This document shows positions 14,289 to 22,330 of a stretch of 64,000 bases of DNA, piece after piece. Source of the stretch: an uncultured Christensenella sp. (GTDB lineage Bacteria; Bacillota; Clostridia; Christensenellales; Borkfalkiaceae). The stretch spans positions 20,261-84,260 of the forward strand of contig CAJUEV010000008.1 of assembly GCA_910585785.1 (NCBI GenBank), in the 5' to 3' direction. The position numbers and the translations under genes are program-made. The notes below the pieces were generated by a model. It had not been told where the DNA came from and made no database searches. It saw nothing but the letters and a program-made list of their open reading frames with translations. The first letter of the stretch is position 1. Every line of letters begins with the position of its first letter.

Positions 14289-15962
14289 TTACGAATAAGA
14301 TTTTATTGTTTTTGCAACGTTTATATAGTGGTCGGCTACACGCTCGGCATTTGAAGAAAGGGACAAATACTGCGTGCCCACCTCCGGCGTGCATAAACCG
14401 CCGCTTACGCGCTGAATGTGGTTTTCCGTCATCAGGTTTGTAAGTTCGTCCACCTTTTCCTCTATCGCGTACGCCTCTTTAAGCGCCTTCTTGTCCGTAT
14501 CGGTATATGCTTTTACCGTTTTTTCAAACAGCGCAGCAATCAGGTTTTTAAGTTGAGTAATTTCCTCCACGGCTTCGGCGGAAAATTTTTCGTTGGCGTC
14601 CCTAAGTTTATCGGCGTACTCCACTATGTTTTCGGCATAGTCGCCCACGCGCTCCAAATCGGTAATGGTGCGAAACGCCGTCGAAAGGTAAAGTCTGTCC
14701 TTTTCGTCCAAATCCGCCTTCATAAGAGCGGCTATAAACTTTGCCAATTCTTTATTTAAATAGTCAAGTTTTGTTTCGTTTGCGCGGAACTCCGCCTCCT
14801 TAGCGTAGTCCAGAGTGCACGCAATGCCACAGGCAATTTCAAAATTTTGCATAGCCGTGTGCGCCATACCCAAAATTTCTCTTTTGGTTTGCTGCACAGC
14901 CACGGGCGGAGTTTTAAGCATATGTTCTTCCACAAAGTCGAAGTGCGGTCCGGCGCCCTCCTTTGCGGAAGTCTTTTTGTCGGGAACGATTTTAGTAACA
15001 AATTTAACAAGCAGCCCCGTAAGCGGCAACACTATGATAACTGTTATAAGGTTGAACACCGTATGGAACATAGAAAGCTGCAACTGCGGCGCGTGTGGAA
15101 ACATTTTTGAAAAGATAAATCCGTAATCCACCCCGCCTAACTGCATAAACAGCCCTATAAGCATAAACACCGCCACGCCGCTTACGTTGAAAATAAGATG
15201 GATAAGCGCAGTGCGTTTTGCGTTTTTGGTGCTTGTAAGCCCTGCAATCATCGCCGTTATGCACGTGCCTATGTTGGAACCCATAGTTATATAAATTCCC
15301 TGATTTAACGAGATTAGCCCCGTAACTACCATAGTTATAGCCATTGACGTCATTACCGACGAACTTTGCACAACCGCCGTAAAAATTGCGCCAATTAAAA
15401 CAAGCAAAAACGGATTTGAAAACTTTGCTAAAAAATTTTCAACCGAATCAAGTTCGGAAAAGTATTTCATAGCGCCGCTCATCATCGAAAGCCCTGCAAA
15501 CAGCATTCCGAAGCCCGCCAAAATTCCGCCGACCTTGCGCACCTTGTCCTTTTTGGCAAACGCCAGAATAAACGCGCCGATACCCGCGAACGACGCGAAT
15601 ATTACCGACGAGGATACCGAATTTTCGCCGAACATACCCAAGGCGACAAGCTGACCCGTTATGGTCGTGCCTATGTTCGCGCCGAAAATTACCGTTGACG
15701 CCTGCGCCAAAGTCATAATTCCCGCGTTTACAAAGCCGATAACCATAACCGTAGTTGCGCTTGAACTTTGTATGGCGGCAGTCGCCGCCGCGCCCACGCC
15801 CACGCCAACAAGTTTGCTTTTTGACGTCTTTGCAAAAAGCGCCTTCAACTTTCCGCTGCCCAACGCTTCAAGGTTGGCGCTCATCATACTGCAAGCAATT
15901 AAAAATATTCCCACGCCCGCAACCAGCGAAAGTACCGAAGTAGCAATTTGTACTCCGTCCAT
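14289..15962 (-). CDS. Na/Pi cotransporter family protein with PhoU-like domain
   Basis: A 557-residue protein. The N-terminal 300 residues form a membrane domain with the two inverted repeats of the NptA/YjbB family, each with the QSSS motif (AIQSSSATTVMV and VVQSSSVMTSMA) and a following GxNIGT loop (GANIGTTITG, GSNIGTCITA). Residues from about 340 onward form two PhoU-like helical bundles. The family moves phosphate with sodium; E. coli YjbB exports phosphate. AAGGAGA precedes the ATG. Transcription starts far upstream and runs through a yybP-ykoY manganese riboswitch, an unusual control for this family; the transporter may therefore matter in manganese excess. Confidence 0.93.
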   Translation of the reverse strand: MDGVQIATSVLSLVAGVGIFLIACSMMSANLEALGSGKLKALFAKTSKSKLVGVGVGAAATAAIQSSSATTVMVIGFVNAGIMTLAQASTVIFGANIGTTITGQLVALGMFGENSVSSSVIFASFAGIGAFILAFAKKDKVRKVGGILAGFGMLFAGLSMMSGAMKYFSELDSVENFLAKFSNPFLLVLIGAIFTAVVQSSSVMTSMAITMVVTGLISLNQGIYITMGSNIGTCITAMIAGLTSTKNAKRTALIHLIFNVSGVAVFMLIGLFMQLGGVDYGFIFSKMFPHAPQLQLSMFHTVFNLITVIIVLPLTGLLVKFVTKIVPDKKTSAKEGAGPHFDFVEEHMLKTPPVAVQQTKREILGMAHTAMQNFEIACGIACTLDYAKEAEFRANETKLDYLNKELAKFIAALMKADLDEKDRLYLSTAFRTITDLERVGDYAENIVEYADKLRDANEKFSAEAVEEITQLKNLIAALFEKTVKAYTDTDKKALKEAYAIEEKVDELTNLMTENHIQRVSGGLCTPEVGTQYLSLSSNAERVADHYINVAKTIKSYS

Positions 15963-16055
15963 AATATTGTTTTCTCCTTTAAGTTTTAACTTATATTAAA
16001 AACGCAAACAAAGTTTTACGGCTTATTTATTGACGTAAACGCCCCGTTATAAAAT

Positions 16056-16190
16056 AAAAAGACTCCCACCGAACAAAAAATAAAAAATTCGGTAAAAGTC
16101 TCGAAATTTAAGCGTTACCGGACGCCTTTCGGCGACGTACTGACGGTTAGCGCACGTTTATTTAAACGCTTTCTACTCCCCTTTAACAAG
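16056..16190 (-). ncRNA. yybP-ykoY (Mn2+) riboswitch with expression platform
   Basis: On the minus strand the leader carries the hallmark 5' element AAAGGGGAGTAG (near 16174-16185), then CCGTCAGTACG with a GAAA-capped stem closing in CCGG, and the 3' element GAGACTTTTACC (near 16091-16102). These match the conserved parts of the manganese aptamer (GGGGAGUAG, GUCA...CG, CCGG, GAnACCUUU). The 3' strand of aptamer helix P1 is also the 5' arm of a terminator (AGACTTTTACCGAA with TTCGGTGGGAGTCT, then T-run). Ligand-stabilised P1 would block the terminator, so it should be an ON switch for the Na/Pi gene. Confidence 0.88.
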
Positions 16191-16211
16191 GCGTATTCAC
16201 TTTGTAATTAA

Positions 16212-16241
16212 AGTATACAGTACGCAAAGTCCGCTTGTCAA
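16212..16241 (-). promoter_or_regulatory. Promoter of the riboswitch transcript
   Basis: On the minus strand TTGACA (16236-16241), 18-bp spacer, TATACT (16212-16217). Predicted start is about 15 bp ahead of the aptamer. Confidence 0.85.
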
Positions 16242-16400
16242 CGAAACGTAATAAAAAAATTTTTAAAATTTCTTACTAATTTACGCGGCTGCCGGATATG
16301 CGTCAAGGCAAATTTTTACAGTAATATTCGCAGCAAGCGCAGCCCATACTATTATCAGACGGTAAGAGTTTACACCCTTGCCCTTTTACAAGGAGAAAAA

Positions 16401-16592
16401 GTGGAAAAATTTATTTTCGGCCTTGCCGTAGGTATGGCGGGCGGCGCGCTTATCGTTGCCAACAACTGCAAACTTTTGAAGCTGGTAAGAAAAAATCAGG
16501 AAGAATTTATGAAGAAAGCGGAGCAGTATGTTGACGAAAAGCTTGACGCGCTTGAAAAAGCGGGCGAAAAAGCCCTATCCAAATCCGAGTAA
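16401..16592 (+). CDS. Small YtxH-like membrane protein
   Basis: 63 residues starting at GTG 16401 with AAGGAG five bases upstream. An N-terminal glycine-rich hydrophobic helix (FIFGLAVGMAGGALIVA) is followed by a charged amphipathic helix. This is the plan of small YtxH-like or DUF-type single-span proteins of Bacillota. It probably sits in the membrane with the charged helix in the cytoplasm. Function is unknown. A perfect-stem terminator follows immediately, so it is monocistronic. Confidence 0.75.
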   Translation: MEKFIFGLAVGMAGGALIVANNCKLLKLVRKNQEEFMKKAEQYVDEKLDALEKAGEKALSKSE

Positions 16593-16601
16593 TTTCGGGG
16601 A

Positions 16602-16636
16602 AATATTGCCGCGGTTTTCCGCGGCAATATTACTTT
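16602..16636 (+). terminator. Terminator of the YtxH-like gene
   Basis: AATATTGCCGCGG pairs perfectly with CCGCGGCAATATT around TTTT, followed by ACTTTTG. Confidence 0.85.
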
Positions 16637-16646
16637 TGAAAAACGC

Positions 16647-16675
16647 TTGTAATAGACTGCGGTTTATGATATAAT
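16647..16675 (+). promoter_or_regulatory. Promoter of ruvX giving a leaderless mRNA
   Basis: TTGTAA (16647-16652), 17-bp spacer, TATAAT (16670-16675). The ruvX ATG begins at 16682, only six bases after the -10, where transcription itself would start. Confidence 0.75.
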
Positions 16676-16681
16676 CCGCTT

Positions 16682-17107
16682 ATGGAAAGATACGTCGCTT
16701 TTGACATAGGCGATAAAAGAATAGGCGTCGCCATATCCGACCCTTTCAACACGTACGCGCTGCCCTCGCAGACGTACTTCCGCAAGGGATTTGAAGCGGA
16801 CGTTGCCGCGCTTGCCGAAATTGCCAAGCAAAAGGGCGCGACAGCCATCATCTGCGGTTTGCCCGTAAATTTTGACGGTTCCGCCGCTATTCAGACGGAA
16901 AAGACGCAACGGTTTATAGAGGCGCTTAAAACGCATACGAATATACCCGTAATTTGCGAGGACGAAAGATTTACGACAAAGATGGCGCACGAAACGCTTA
17001 TAAGCGAAGGTATGCGGCGGGAAAAGCGCAAAAATTATGTGGACGCCCTTGCCGCGGCAAACATTCTTGACGGATATCTTGCAAAAATCAACAAAAAAGG
17101 AGTTTGA
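16682..17107 (+). CDS. ruvX: Putative pre-16S rRNA nuclease / RuvX (YqgF)
   Basis: A 141-residue RNase H-fold protein with the YqgF motifs: AFDIGDKRIGVAISD at the N-terminus, the strand IICGLPVNFDGS, the acidic DERFTT and the C-terminal YVDALAAANILDGYL, providing the metal-binding carboxylates. The family matures 16S rRNA ends and resembles Holliday junction resolvases. The ATG has no Shine-Dalgarno and sits at the predicted transcription start. It is followed one base later by DUF1292, a common neighbour in Bacillota (often with alaS and IreB in a longer cluster that is absent here). Confidence 0.95.
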   Translation: MERYVAFDIGDKRIGVAISDPFNTYALPSQTYFRKGFEADVAALAEIAKQKGATAIICGLPVNFDGSAAIQTEKTQRFIEALKTHTNIPVICEDERFTTKMAHETLISEGMRREKRKNYVDALAAANILDGYLAKINKKGV

Positions 17108-17108
17108 A

Positions 17109-17429
17109 ATGAGCGATAAAGAGAGGTTGGAAGAAATATACGACGAGGACGAAAATGAAATAATAGAACTTATCGACGACGACGGCAACCAGCTTAAATT
17201 TAAGATTTTGGACGTTTTAAAATACAAGGGCGAAAAATACGCGTTTTTGATTGCGGCGGAGCCCGACGGCGAATTCACCGAAAACGACGTTGTAATATTC
17301 CGTCTTAACGAAACGGAAGAAATTTTGGAGCCTATCGAGGACGAAAAACTTTTGGACGAAGTTTTTGAATATTTTGTGAACGAGCCCGACGACGAAGAAG
17401 ACGAAGAAATTTCGGACCAATTGAACTGA
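17109..17429 (+). CDS. DUF1292 (UPF0473) family protein
   Basis: A 106-residue very acidic protein with the DUF1292 core: IIELIDDDGNQLKFKILDVL, YKGEKYAFLIAA, VVIFRLNETEEILEPI and LLDEVFEYF. The ATG at 17109 overlaps the end of ruvX by position of its ribosome site (AAAAGGAG inside ruvX) and lies one base after the ruvX stop, so it is translationally linked. Its role is unknown, though the ruvX-DUF1292 pairing is conserved in Bacillota. The C-terminal dozen residues are almost all acidic. Confidence 0.93.
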   Translation: MSDKERLEEIYDEDENEIIELIDDDGNQLKFKILDVLKYKGEKYAFLIAAEPDGEFTENDVVIFRLNETEEILEPIEDEKLLDEVFEYFVNEPDDEEDEEISDQLN

Positions 17430-17435
17430 AATTAA

Positions 17436-17465
17436 CCCCGACAGCTTTAACGCTGTCGGGGTTTT
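17436..17465 (+). terminator. Terminator of ruvX-DUF1292
   Basis: CCCCGACAGC pairs perfectly with GCTGTCGGGG around six bases, then TTTT. Confidence 0.9.
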
Positions 17466-17509
17466 AAACCAACTTAGATTTTTACAGGCTGTTTTTTTGC
17501 AGTATCGCA

Positions 17510-18283
17510 CTATTTACAGTAAATTTTCGAAATTATAAAATTTAAAAAACGAACGGACAAAAATCTGGAAAGAAAAACTTCCGCCTTGGACAAAAATCCT
17601 ACGCTTACCCTCAGCGGAGGATTTTTTCTTTTTGCAACCTTAAAAATTACCTTTGCAACCGCTTCGGGACTCTTGCCCCTGCGCTCGTCCCGCGCCATTT
17701 TTTCAACAGATTTTTTTGCGCGTTCGTTTTGCCCTTCGCATACGCGCGCCTGCGTAAAGCCCGTTTGCGTATCGCCAGGCAAAACCGCGCACACCTTTAT
17801 TTTGTAAGGCTTCAACTCGTTTGCAATCGCCCTTGAAAAAACCTCCATCCCCGCCTTGGTAGCGGAATACGCCGCCTGATAAGGCAAGGGCATAATTCCG
17901 CCCACGGACGAAACGTTTATAATTTTTCCGCCGTTGCCCCGCATATATGGCGCGACTTCGGAACAAAGTACGCAAGCCGCGGTAAGATTAACGTCTATAA
18001 TTTCCTTCAACTTTTCGGCGGAGGCTTCCTCGATTGCGCCCGCAATACCCATACCCGCGTTGTTTACAAGCACGTCTATGCCGCCTTCGCGGTTGTAAAT
18101 TTCTTTAAGCACGTCCCTAATTGCGGCAAAATCTTTTACGTCGGCGGAAAAACATTCAAAATCGCCGCCCGCATATTGCCTTCTTGCAACGCCGTAAACT
18201 TTATACCCGTTTGCGACAAACAGTTTTGCCGTCGCCAAGCCTATTCCGCTTGTGGCGCCGGTTATAATCGCAACTTTACTCAT
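17510..18283 (-). CDS. Short-chain dehydrogenase/reductase
   Basis: A 257-residue classical SDR. It has the cofactor motif TGATSGIG near residue 9, NNAG in VLVNNAGMG, the catalytic Ser in NVSSVGG and the pair Tyr/Lys in YSATKAG. Arg residues after the second strand (VARRQ) favour NADPH. The C-terminal region is basic with a hydrophobic end. Its ribosome site (GGGGGTAATTT) is part of the interspersed repeat at 18284-18330. The substrate is unknown; no pathway genes are adjacent. Confidence 0.92.
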   Translation of the reverse strand: MSKVAIITGATSGIGLATAKLFVANGYKVYGVARRQYAGGDFECFSADVKDFAAIRDVLKEIYNREGGIDVLVNNAGMGIAGAIEEASAEKLKEIIDVNLTAACVLCSEVAPYMRGNGGKIINVSSVGGIMPLPYQAAYSATKAGMEVFSRAIANELKPYKIKVCAVLPGDTQTGFTQARVCEGQNERAKKSVEKMARDERRGKSPEAVAKVIFKVAKRKNPPLRVSVGFLSKAEVFLSRFLSVRFLNFIISKIYCK

Positions 18284-18330
18284 TTTTTTAAATTACCCCC
18301 GCAATATAGCGCGTTTAAACGCGTTTTTAT
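18284..18330 (-). repeat. Interspersed repeat, copy 2, forming the SDR leader
   Basis: Minus strand: AACGCGTTTAAACGCGC, then TATATTGCGGGGGTAATTT directly before the SDR ATG. It matches the copies at 8195, 38050 and 62332. Here GGGGG acts as ribosome binding site. Confidence 0.7.
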
Positions 18331-18382
18331 TAGGTTTAACGCAAATTATTATATATTTTAAGGGCATTGTTGTCAACAAACA

Positions 18383-18422
18383 AAGCGGCGCAAACTTCAA
18401 AATAAAGAAGTTTGCGCCGCTT
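18383..18422 (-). terminator. Terminator of the coiled-coil regulator gene
   Basis: AAGCGGCGCAAACTTC pairs perfectly with GAAGTTTGCGCCGCTT around eight bases; on the minus strand it is followed by TGTTTGTT. It lies about 40 bp after the stop at 18464. Confidence 0.75.
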
Positions 18423-18463
18423 TTCAAACGCTTTTATATTTTGCCAAAATTTTACCTGCGCGG

Positions 18464-19066
18464 TCAATTTTGCATATTTTTTATTTGCAATCGCAACAGC
18501 GCGTTTTCGTCCGTAAGCCGCTTCAACAACGTTGTAAGCCGCTTGTTTTCTTCCTTCAAGGAGGAAGCAAGCCTGTCGTAAAGCCCGTTTATTTCCGCCT
18601 CTATGCGGGCGCGCGCCTCGTCCGAGCCGCACTTCAAACCGCATTCGCGCATAAGCCTTTCTATTCTTTCGGGCTGCTTTGTAACAACGTTGCGGTATTT
18701 GTTCTGGTAACGAAGCATAAGCCTGTCGTCGCCCTTTGCAAGCGTTAAAACCGCCTTGCGCACCGATATCCCCTTGCTTTTTTGTATAAGGATTTCCTTC
18801 AAAATTTTGTCCGTTTCCAATTCGGAAAAAGGTATTATTTTTTCGGCTTTAAGTTCGGTGCCCTGCAACATTGCGCGGACGCGTTCGTCGCCCGTACTGC
18901 GCAGCAGCGCGTAATAATAGTTTCTTACACTGCCCTTCGCCCTGCCCGTTTTTTTTGCGTAAGAGGCAAACAGCCCCGAAAGAGTTTTACCTTCCTTTTT
19001 TCCGTCGCATACGTATTGTACAAGTTTTTTTGCTTCTTCTTCCGTGTAGCCGTTTATTTTGTTCAT
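18464..19066 (-). CDS. Putative SANT/RsfA-like DNA-binding protein with coiled coil
   Basis: A 200-residue protein not assigned to a named family. The first 55 residues (GYTEEEAKKLVQYVCDG then GRAKGSVRNYYYAL) resemble the SANT/Myb-like helix-turn-helix of RsfA-type sporulation regulators. A second similar helical unit (ISVRKAVLTLAKGDDRLML) may follow. The last 50 residues form a Leu-rich coiled coil (EENKRLTTLLKRLTDENALL) suited to dimerisation. It is divergent from the unknown gene at 19206, with a shared 140-bp promoter region. A regulatory role is inferred from the fold-like pattern only. Confidence 0.6.
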   Translation of the reverse strand: MNKINGYTEEEAKKLVQYVCDGKKEGKTLSGLFASYAKKTGRAKGSVRNYYYALLRSTGDERVRAMLQGTELKAEKIIPFSELETDKILKEILIQKSKGISVRKAVLTLAKGDDRLMLRYQNKYRNVVTKQPERIERLMRECGLKCGSDEARARIEAEINGLYDRLASSLKEENKRLTTLLKRLTDENALLRLQIKNMQN

Positions 19067-19205
19067 TTTACGTCCTCCGGCTTATTTTTTGACATAATTT
19101 TGAAAGTTAATACATTATTTAATAAAAAGAAATATAAAACCGTTTTTTACAAACGCGCAAGCCTTATTTTTAATTTGCGAAAACGGGTTGAACAGGAGTT
19201 TTTTT

Positions 19206-20132
19206 ATGAGAGTTTATTTTTTGTCGTACAAGCCCGCCATTTTAAAACTTAACGGGCTGTACGTGGGCGGCATAGACCTATTTGAAAGGCACATTGAAAT
19301 TGACCTTGCCGACAGCGTGCTTGCTGAAATTGTCCCCGGCGAAAATTTGCAGCCCGTCAATTTTTTTATAAACGAAAAACTGCTTTTTTCCCCTCCCGAG
19401 TTTATGGACGTTTACCTTATGGAAAACGAAACGCTTATTTACATACGCGAGTACGGCTGCAAGGACGCGCGCCTTTCCGTAATAATGCAGCAGCGCTTTT
19501 GCGGAAATTTGGTAACTGTATTTTCGCAAAACGGCTGCTACCTGTCCGTAGACGGTTCCGACTGCTCGCTTATACCTTTGCCCGCAAAATTTTGCAATCC
19601 GAAAGCGGAAGAAAAAATGCTGTGCGGCTATCCCGTTTTGGCTATTTGGGGCGGGAATATGCTTTGTTTGCTTTCAAATTCTGGCAAGCGCGTATTTATG
19701 AACGAGGTCGAAAGTGCGGACTTTGGCGACAGGCTGAAAATTACCGCCGCTTTTGAAACCTGCACCGCGGCAAAAGCCGAGTGCGAGTACGATTACGACG
19801 GCGAAAAACTTATACTTGTTTCAAGCAGGACTATTGAAACAAGTACGCCGCAGAAAAACATTTTGCACTTCGCCTTTTTTGAAAGCGTGCTGACGTACGG
19901 AAATTACGCAAATTATCTTGACGAGGAATTGAAGGCGAAAGCGCACGTTTTGAAAGATTATTTGGGCGAGTTTATAGGCGTAACCGTGCCCACGGAAAAG
20001 TTTTTTGCCGAGCACGGCGACGTGCGCGCGGCGGGGCTTGTATATCCCAAAGCGCAAAACCTGTTTGAAGTAAAATATTATGCGGTTGAATTGACGGGCG
20101 ATAAAATAAGCAACGTTTTCCCCGTGGAATAA
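19206..20132 (+). CDS. Hypothetical protein, lineage-restricted
   Basis: I do not recognise this 308-residue protein. It has no signal peptide or membrane helix and is predicted mixed alpha/beta, with a repeating beta pattern in the first 200 residues (for example LNGLYVGGIDLFERHIEIDL, LSVDGSDCSLIPLP, VLAIWGGNMLCLLSNSG) and a more helical C-terminal third. AGGAG is seven bases before the ATG at 19206, which I prefer to an earlier in-frame ATG at 19188. A TTGACA at 19089-19094 may be its -35. It is divergent from the SANT-like gene and ends in a bidirectional terminator. A metabolic or structural role cannot be stated. Confidence 0.75.
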   Translation: MRVYFLSYKPAILKLNGLYVGGIDLFERHIEIDLADSVLAEIVPGENLQPVNFFINEKLLFSPPEFMDVYLMENETLIYIREYGCKDARLSVIMQQRFCGNLVTVFSQNGCYLSVDGSDCSLIPLPAKFCNPKAEEKMLCGYPVLAIWGGNMLCLLSNSGKRVFMNEVESADFGDRLKITAAFETCTAAKAECEYDYDGEKLILVSSRTIETSTPQKNILHFAFFESVLTYGNYANYLDEELKAKAHVLKDYLGEFIGVTVPTEKFFAEHGDVRAAGLVYPKAQNLFEVKYYAVELTGDKISNVFPVE

Positions 20133-20166
20133 CTTTGCAAAATACGCAAACGTACAACGCGCAAAA

Positions 20167-20205
20167 ACAGCCGAAGGCTTTGTCGCCTTCGGCTGTTTAT
20201 ATTTT
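20167..20205. terminator. Bidirectional terminator between convergent genes
   Basis: ACAGCCGAAGGC pairs perfectly with GCCTTCGGCTGT; T-runs follow on both strands (TTTATATTTT plus, TTTTTG minus). It serves the gene ending at 20132 and the DUF2207 gene ending at 20247. Confidence 0.9.
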
Positions 20206-20246
20206 AAAAAGTTTTAAATTTCCATATTTTTATGGGCGCGGTTTTA

Positions 20247-22241
20247 TCAGCGCGAGCGCGAACCGCCGCCTCCGCCGCCTCCGCCGAACGAGCCGCCGTG
20301 ACCTCCGCCTCCGCCGCCTCCGCCCGAAGAACGGGGCGCGCCTAAAACACTGCTGTACACGATGCACCTTGTTACAAAGCGAACGTCAATATCGTCCTGC
20401 AAAACTTTGGGCATATTTATTGACTTTAACGCAGCGAAACGTTTTTGTACTTTATCGCTTATACCCATAATAAGGCACCAGGGCAAAATCTCGGAAAAGT
20501 AGTCGGGATTTTCGTCAAACATAAGCTGTATTCTGGGCAGTTCCGCTTTAAGCAAAAAGTCTTTAAATCCCTCCATTTTGCCGTAAAGCGCGTTCGCTTC
20601 TTCCGTTCTTCTGCCCATAAAAAACGGCAGTAAAAACTCGCAAACAGCCCATATTACGGGGGCAAAATACATTATGTAACCGTAATCATATGCTTCCATT
20701 GCCATCAAAAGGACAAACATTCCGTACGGCATCGCAAAAAACATTATCGGGAAAATTAGTATAATCGCGCTTGAAAGCGAGGGGCTGGTATTGAAAAAAG
20801 TTGTGCCTGCCAGCGTTCCCGCAATTATAAAAATCAGGAAAAACAACGGTAAAAACGCCCCGCTTATTATGCAGTTGTACACTATAAGCCCCGCGACGGG
20901 CACCGTACCGAGCACCGCTACGATTTTGCGCGCTTTGCTTACCGGCTGCAACACCTTCTTTTTATTGGCGGAATTTACAAGCGCTTCGTTTGCCTTATAC
21001 AACGCGCGCTTCCGCGAATCGCTCGCCTTTTTGAAGGATTTTGTAGAGAATGCTTTACCGTTTGAAAACAATACGTCGAAATACCTTTTCTCATCAGCGC
21101 TGTCAAAATACTTTTTATCGCGTTTTTCAACGGGCTGCTCGTTCAATTCCTCAAAGACTTCTTGCGAATTTTCATCCTCTTTCGGATTGTTCAACCGCAA
21201 AATCAGGTTTGACTTGCCGTCTTTTTCAATTGTAATAAGACCGGCGTCCGCCCACTTCAACACAAGCGCAGCCACGTCCTTCGAGCGCGCAACCTTGTGC
21301 CATATGGCGGAAAAGCGCATAACCGAAACCCCTTCGGGCGGGTAAAACTCCACCGTTTTGACGGGCTTTACGGGCAAATGCTTTACCGTCAAAATTATTG
21401 CGCCGCCAAGCGCGACAAACCCCAGCACGAAAAATACCCAATAATACCAATAAATCGTTACGGAGCCCTGAAAAAAGCCCTTCGGCAAAATTACCTGTAA
21501 GGTAAGTCCCGTGTTAAGTCCTGTTATTGCAATTTGTATAACGTTGCCTTCCACCGAAAATTCTCCGCCGTCTTCTGACGGATGCACAACCGAGGACAAT
21601 TTAAGCGACGTGCGGGCGCTGACGTTATCTTTGTTTAAATTTGTACCTTCCGGAAAGGTTACCTTTGCGGAAAACTGCTTTGCGGCGTGCATTTCGTAAC
21701 CGAAAATATCAAACGTCAAATCGTCGAACGCGGAAACGCGGTCGTCACCCATATCATACTTATATGACAATTCGAAGGTGTACGGCTTTTGAACGTTTAA
21801 AAGCGAACCGTCCTTATGCTTCATTTCTATCGAGTAGAAGTCGGAAAGGTACATTTCATCGGTTTTGCCGATAATGTGCCAGTCGCATTCTTTGCCGTCA
21901 ATCGTGGCGGAAATATCCGAAATTTTTGCAAAATAGTTTTTGCCAGCTATTTTCTTTCCGTCGACTAAGCGCGTTGTTTTGCTTTGGCGCTGAACGTCGC
22001 GGATAAGGCTTGACTTCCCCCACGTGCTCCAAACGGCGGTAAGCGTTTCGGTTATGCTAAGCGTTTTGTCCTCGTGCACGCGCATATCAATATGCACGTT
22101 TTCAAAAAAGAAATCCGCTGTTGAAGCGGCGGAAGCGACTTTGTTTTGACCGCCAAACCCGCCGAACGCCGCCGCAATCGCGGCAAACAAGCAGACGATA
22201 ACGCCTACAACCGCCGCGCAAACGCTTGTTTTTTTCTTCAT
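20247..22241 (-). CDS. DUF2207 membrane protein with Gly-rich C-terminus
   Basis: A 664-residue protein. Residues 1-40 form a signal peptide or signal anchor (KTSVCAAVVGVIVCLFAAIAA), followed by a beta-rich extracytoplasmic DUF2207 domain of about 190 residues. A membrane helix lies near residue 230, a cytoplasmic winged-helix-like region (WHKVARSKDVAALVLKWADA) follows, then two to four further helices and a soluble end. The last 30 residues are almost only Gly, Ser and His/Arg, a common ending in this family. GGAG precedes the ATG at 22241; an upstream in-frame start at 22274 lacks one. Function is unknown; a cell-envelope role is likely. Confidence 0.9.
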   Translation of the reverse strand: MKKKTSVCAAVVGVIVCLFAAIAAAFGGFGGQNKVASAASTADFFFENVHIDMRVHEDKTLSITETLTAVWSTWGKSSLIRDVQRQSKTTRLVDGKKIAGKNYFAKISDISATIDGKECDWHIIGKTDEMYLSDFYSIEMKHKDGSLLNVQKPYTFELSYKYDMGDDRVSAFDDLTFDIFGYEMHAAKQFSAKVTFPEGTNLNKDNVSARTSLKLSSVVHPSEDGGEFSVEGNVIQIAITGLNTGLTLQVILPKGFFQGSVTIYWYYWVFFVLGFVALGGAIILTVKHLPVKPVKTVEFYPPEGVSVMRFSAIWHKVARSKDVAALVLKWADAGLITIEKDGKSNLILRLNNPKEDENSQEVFEELNEQPVEKRDKKYFDSADEKRYFDVLFSNGKAFSTKSFKKASDSRKRALYKANEALVNSANKKKVLQPVSKARKIVAVLGTVPVAGLIVYNCIISGAFLPLFFLIFIIAGTLAGTTFFNTSPSLSSAIILIFPIMFFAMPYGMFVLLMAMEAYDYGYIMYFAPVIWAVCEFLLPFFMGRRTEEANALYGKMEGFKDFLLKAELPRIQLMFDENPDYFSEILPWCLIMGISDKVQKRFAALKSINMPKVLQDDIDVRFVTRCIVYSSVLGAPRSSGGGGGGGGHGGSFGGGGGGGGSRSR

Positions 22242-22330
22242 ATCCACAACTCCGTTAAAAATTTTTGCGTTCAAATATTAAAATTTCCGCAAAAAGCGGC
22301 GATAACCCCTTGCGGGGTTACTTAAAAAAT

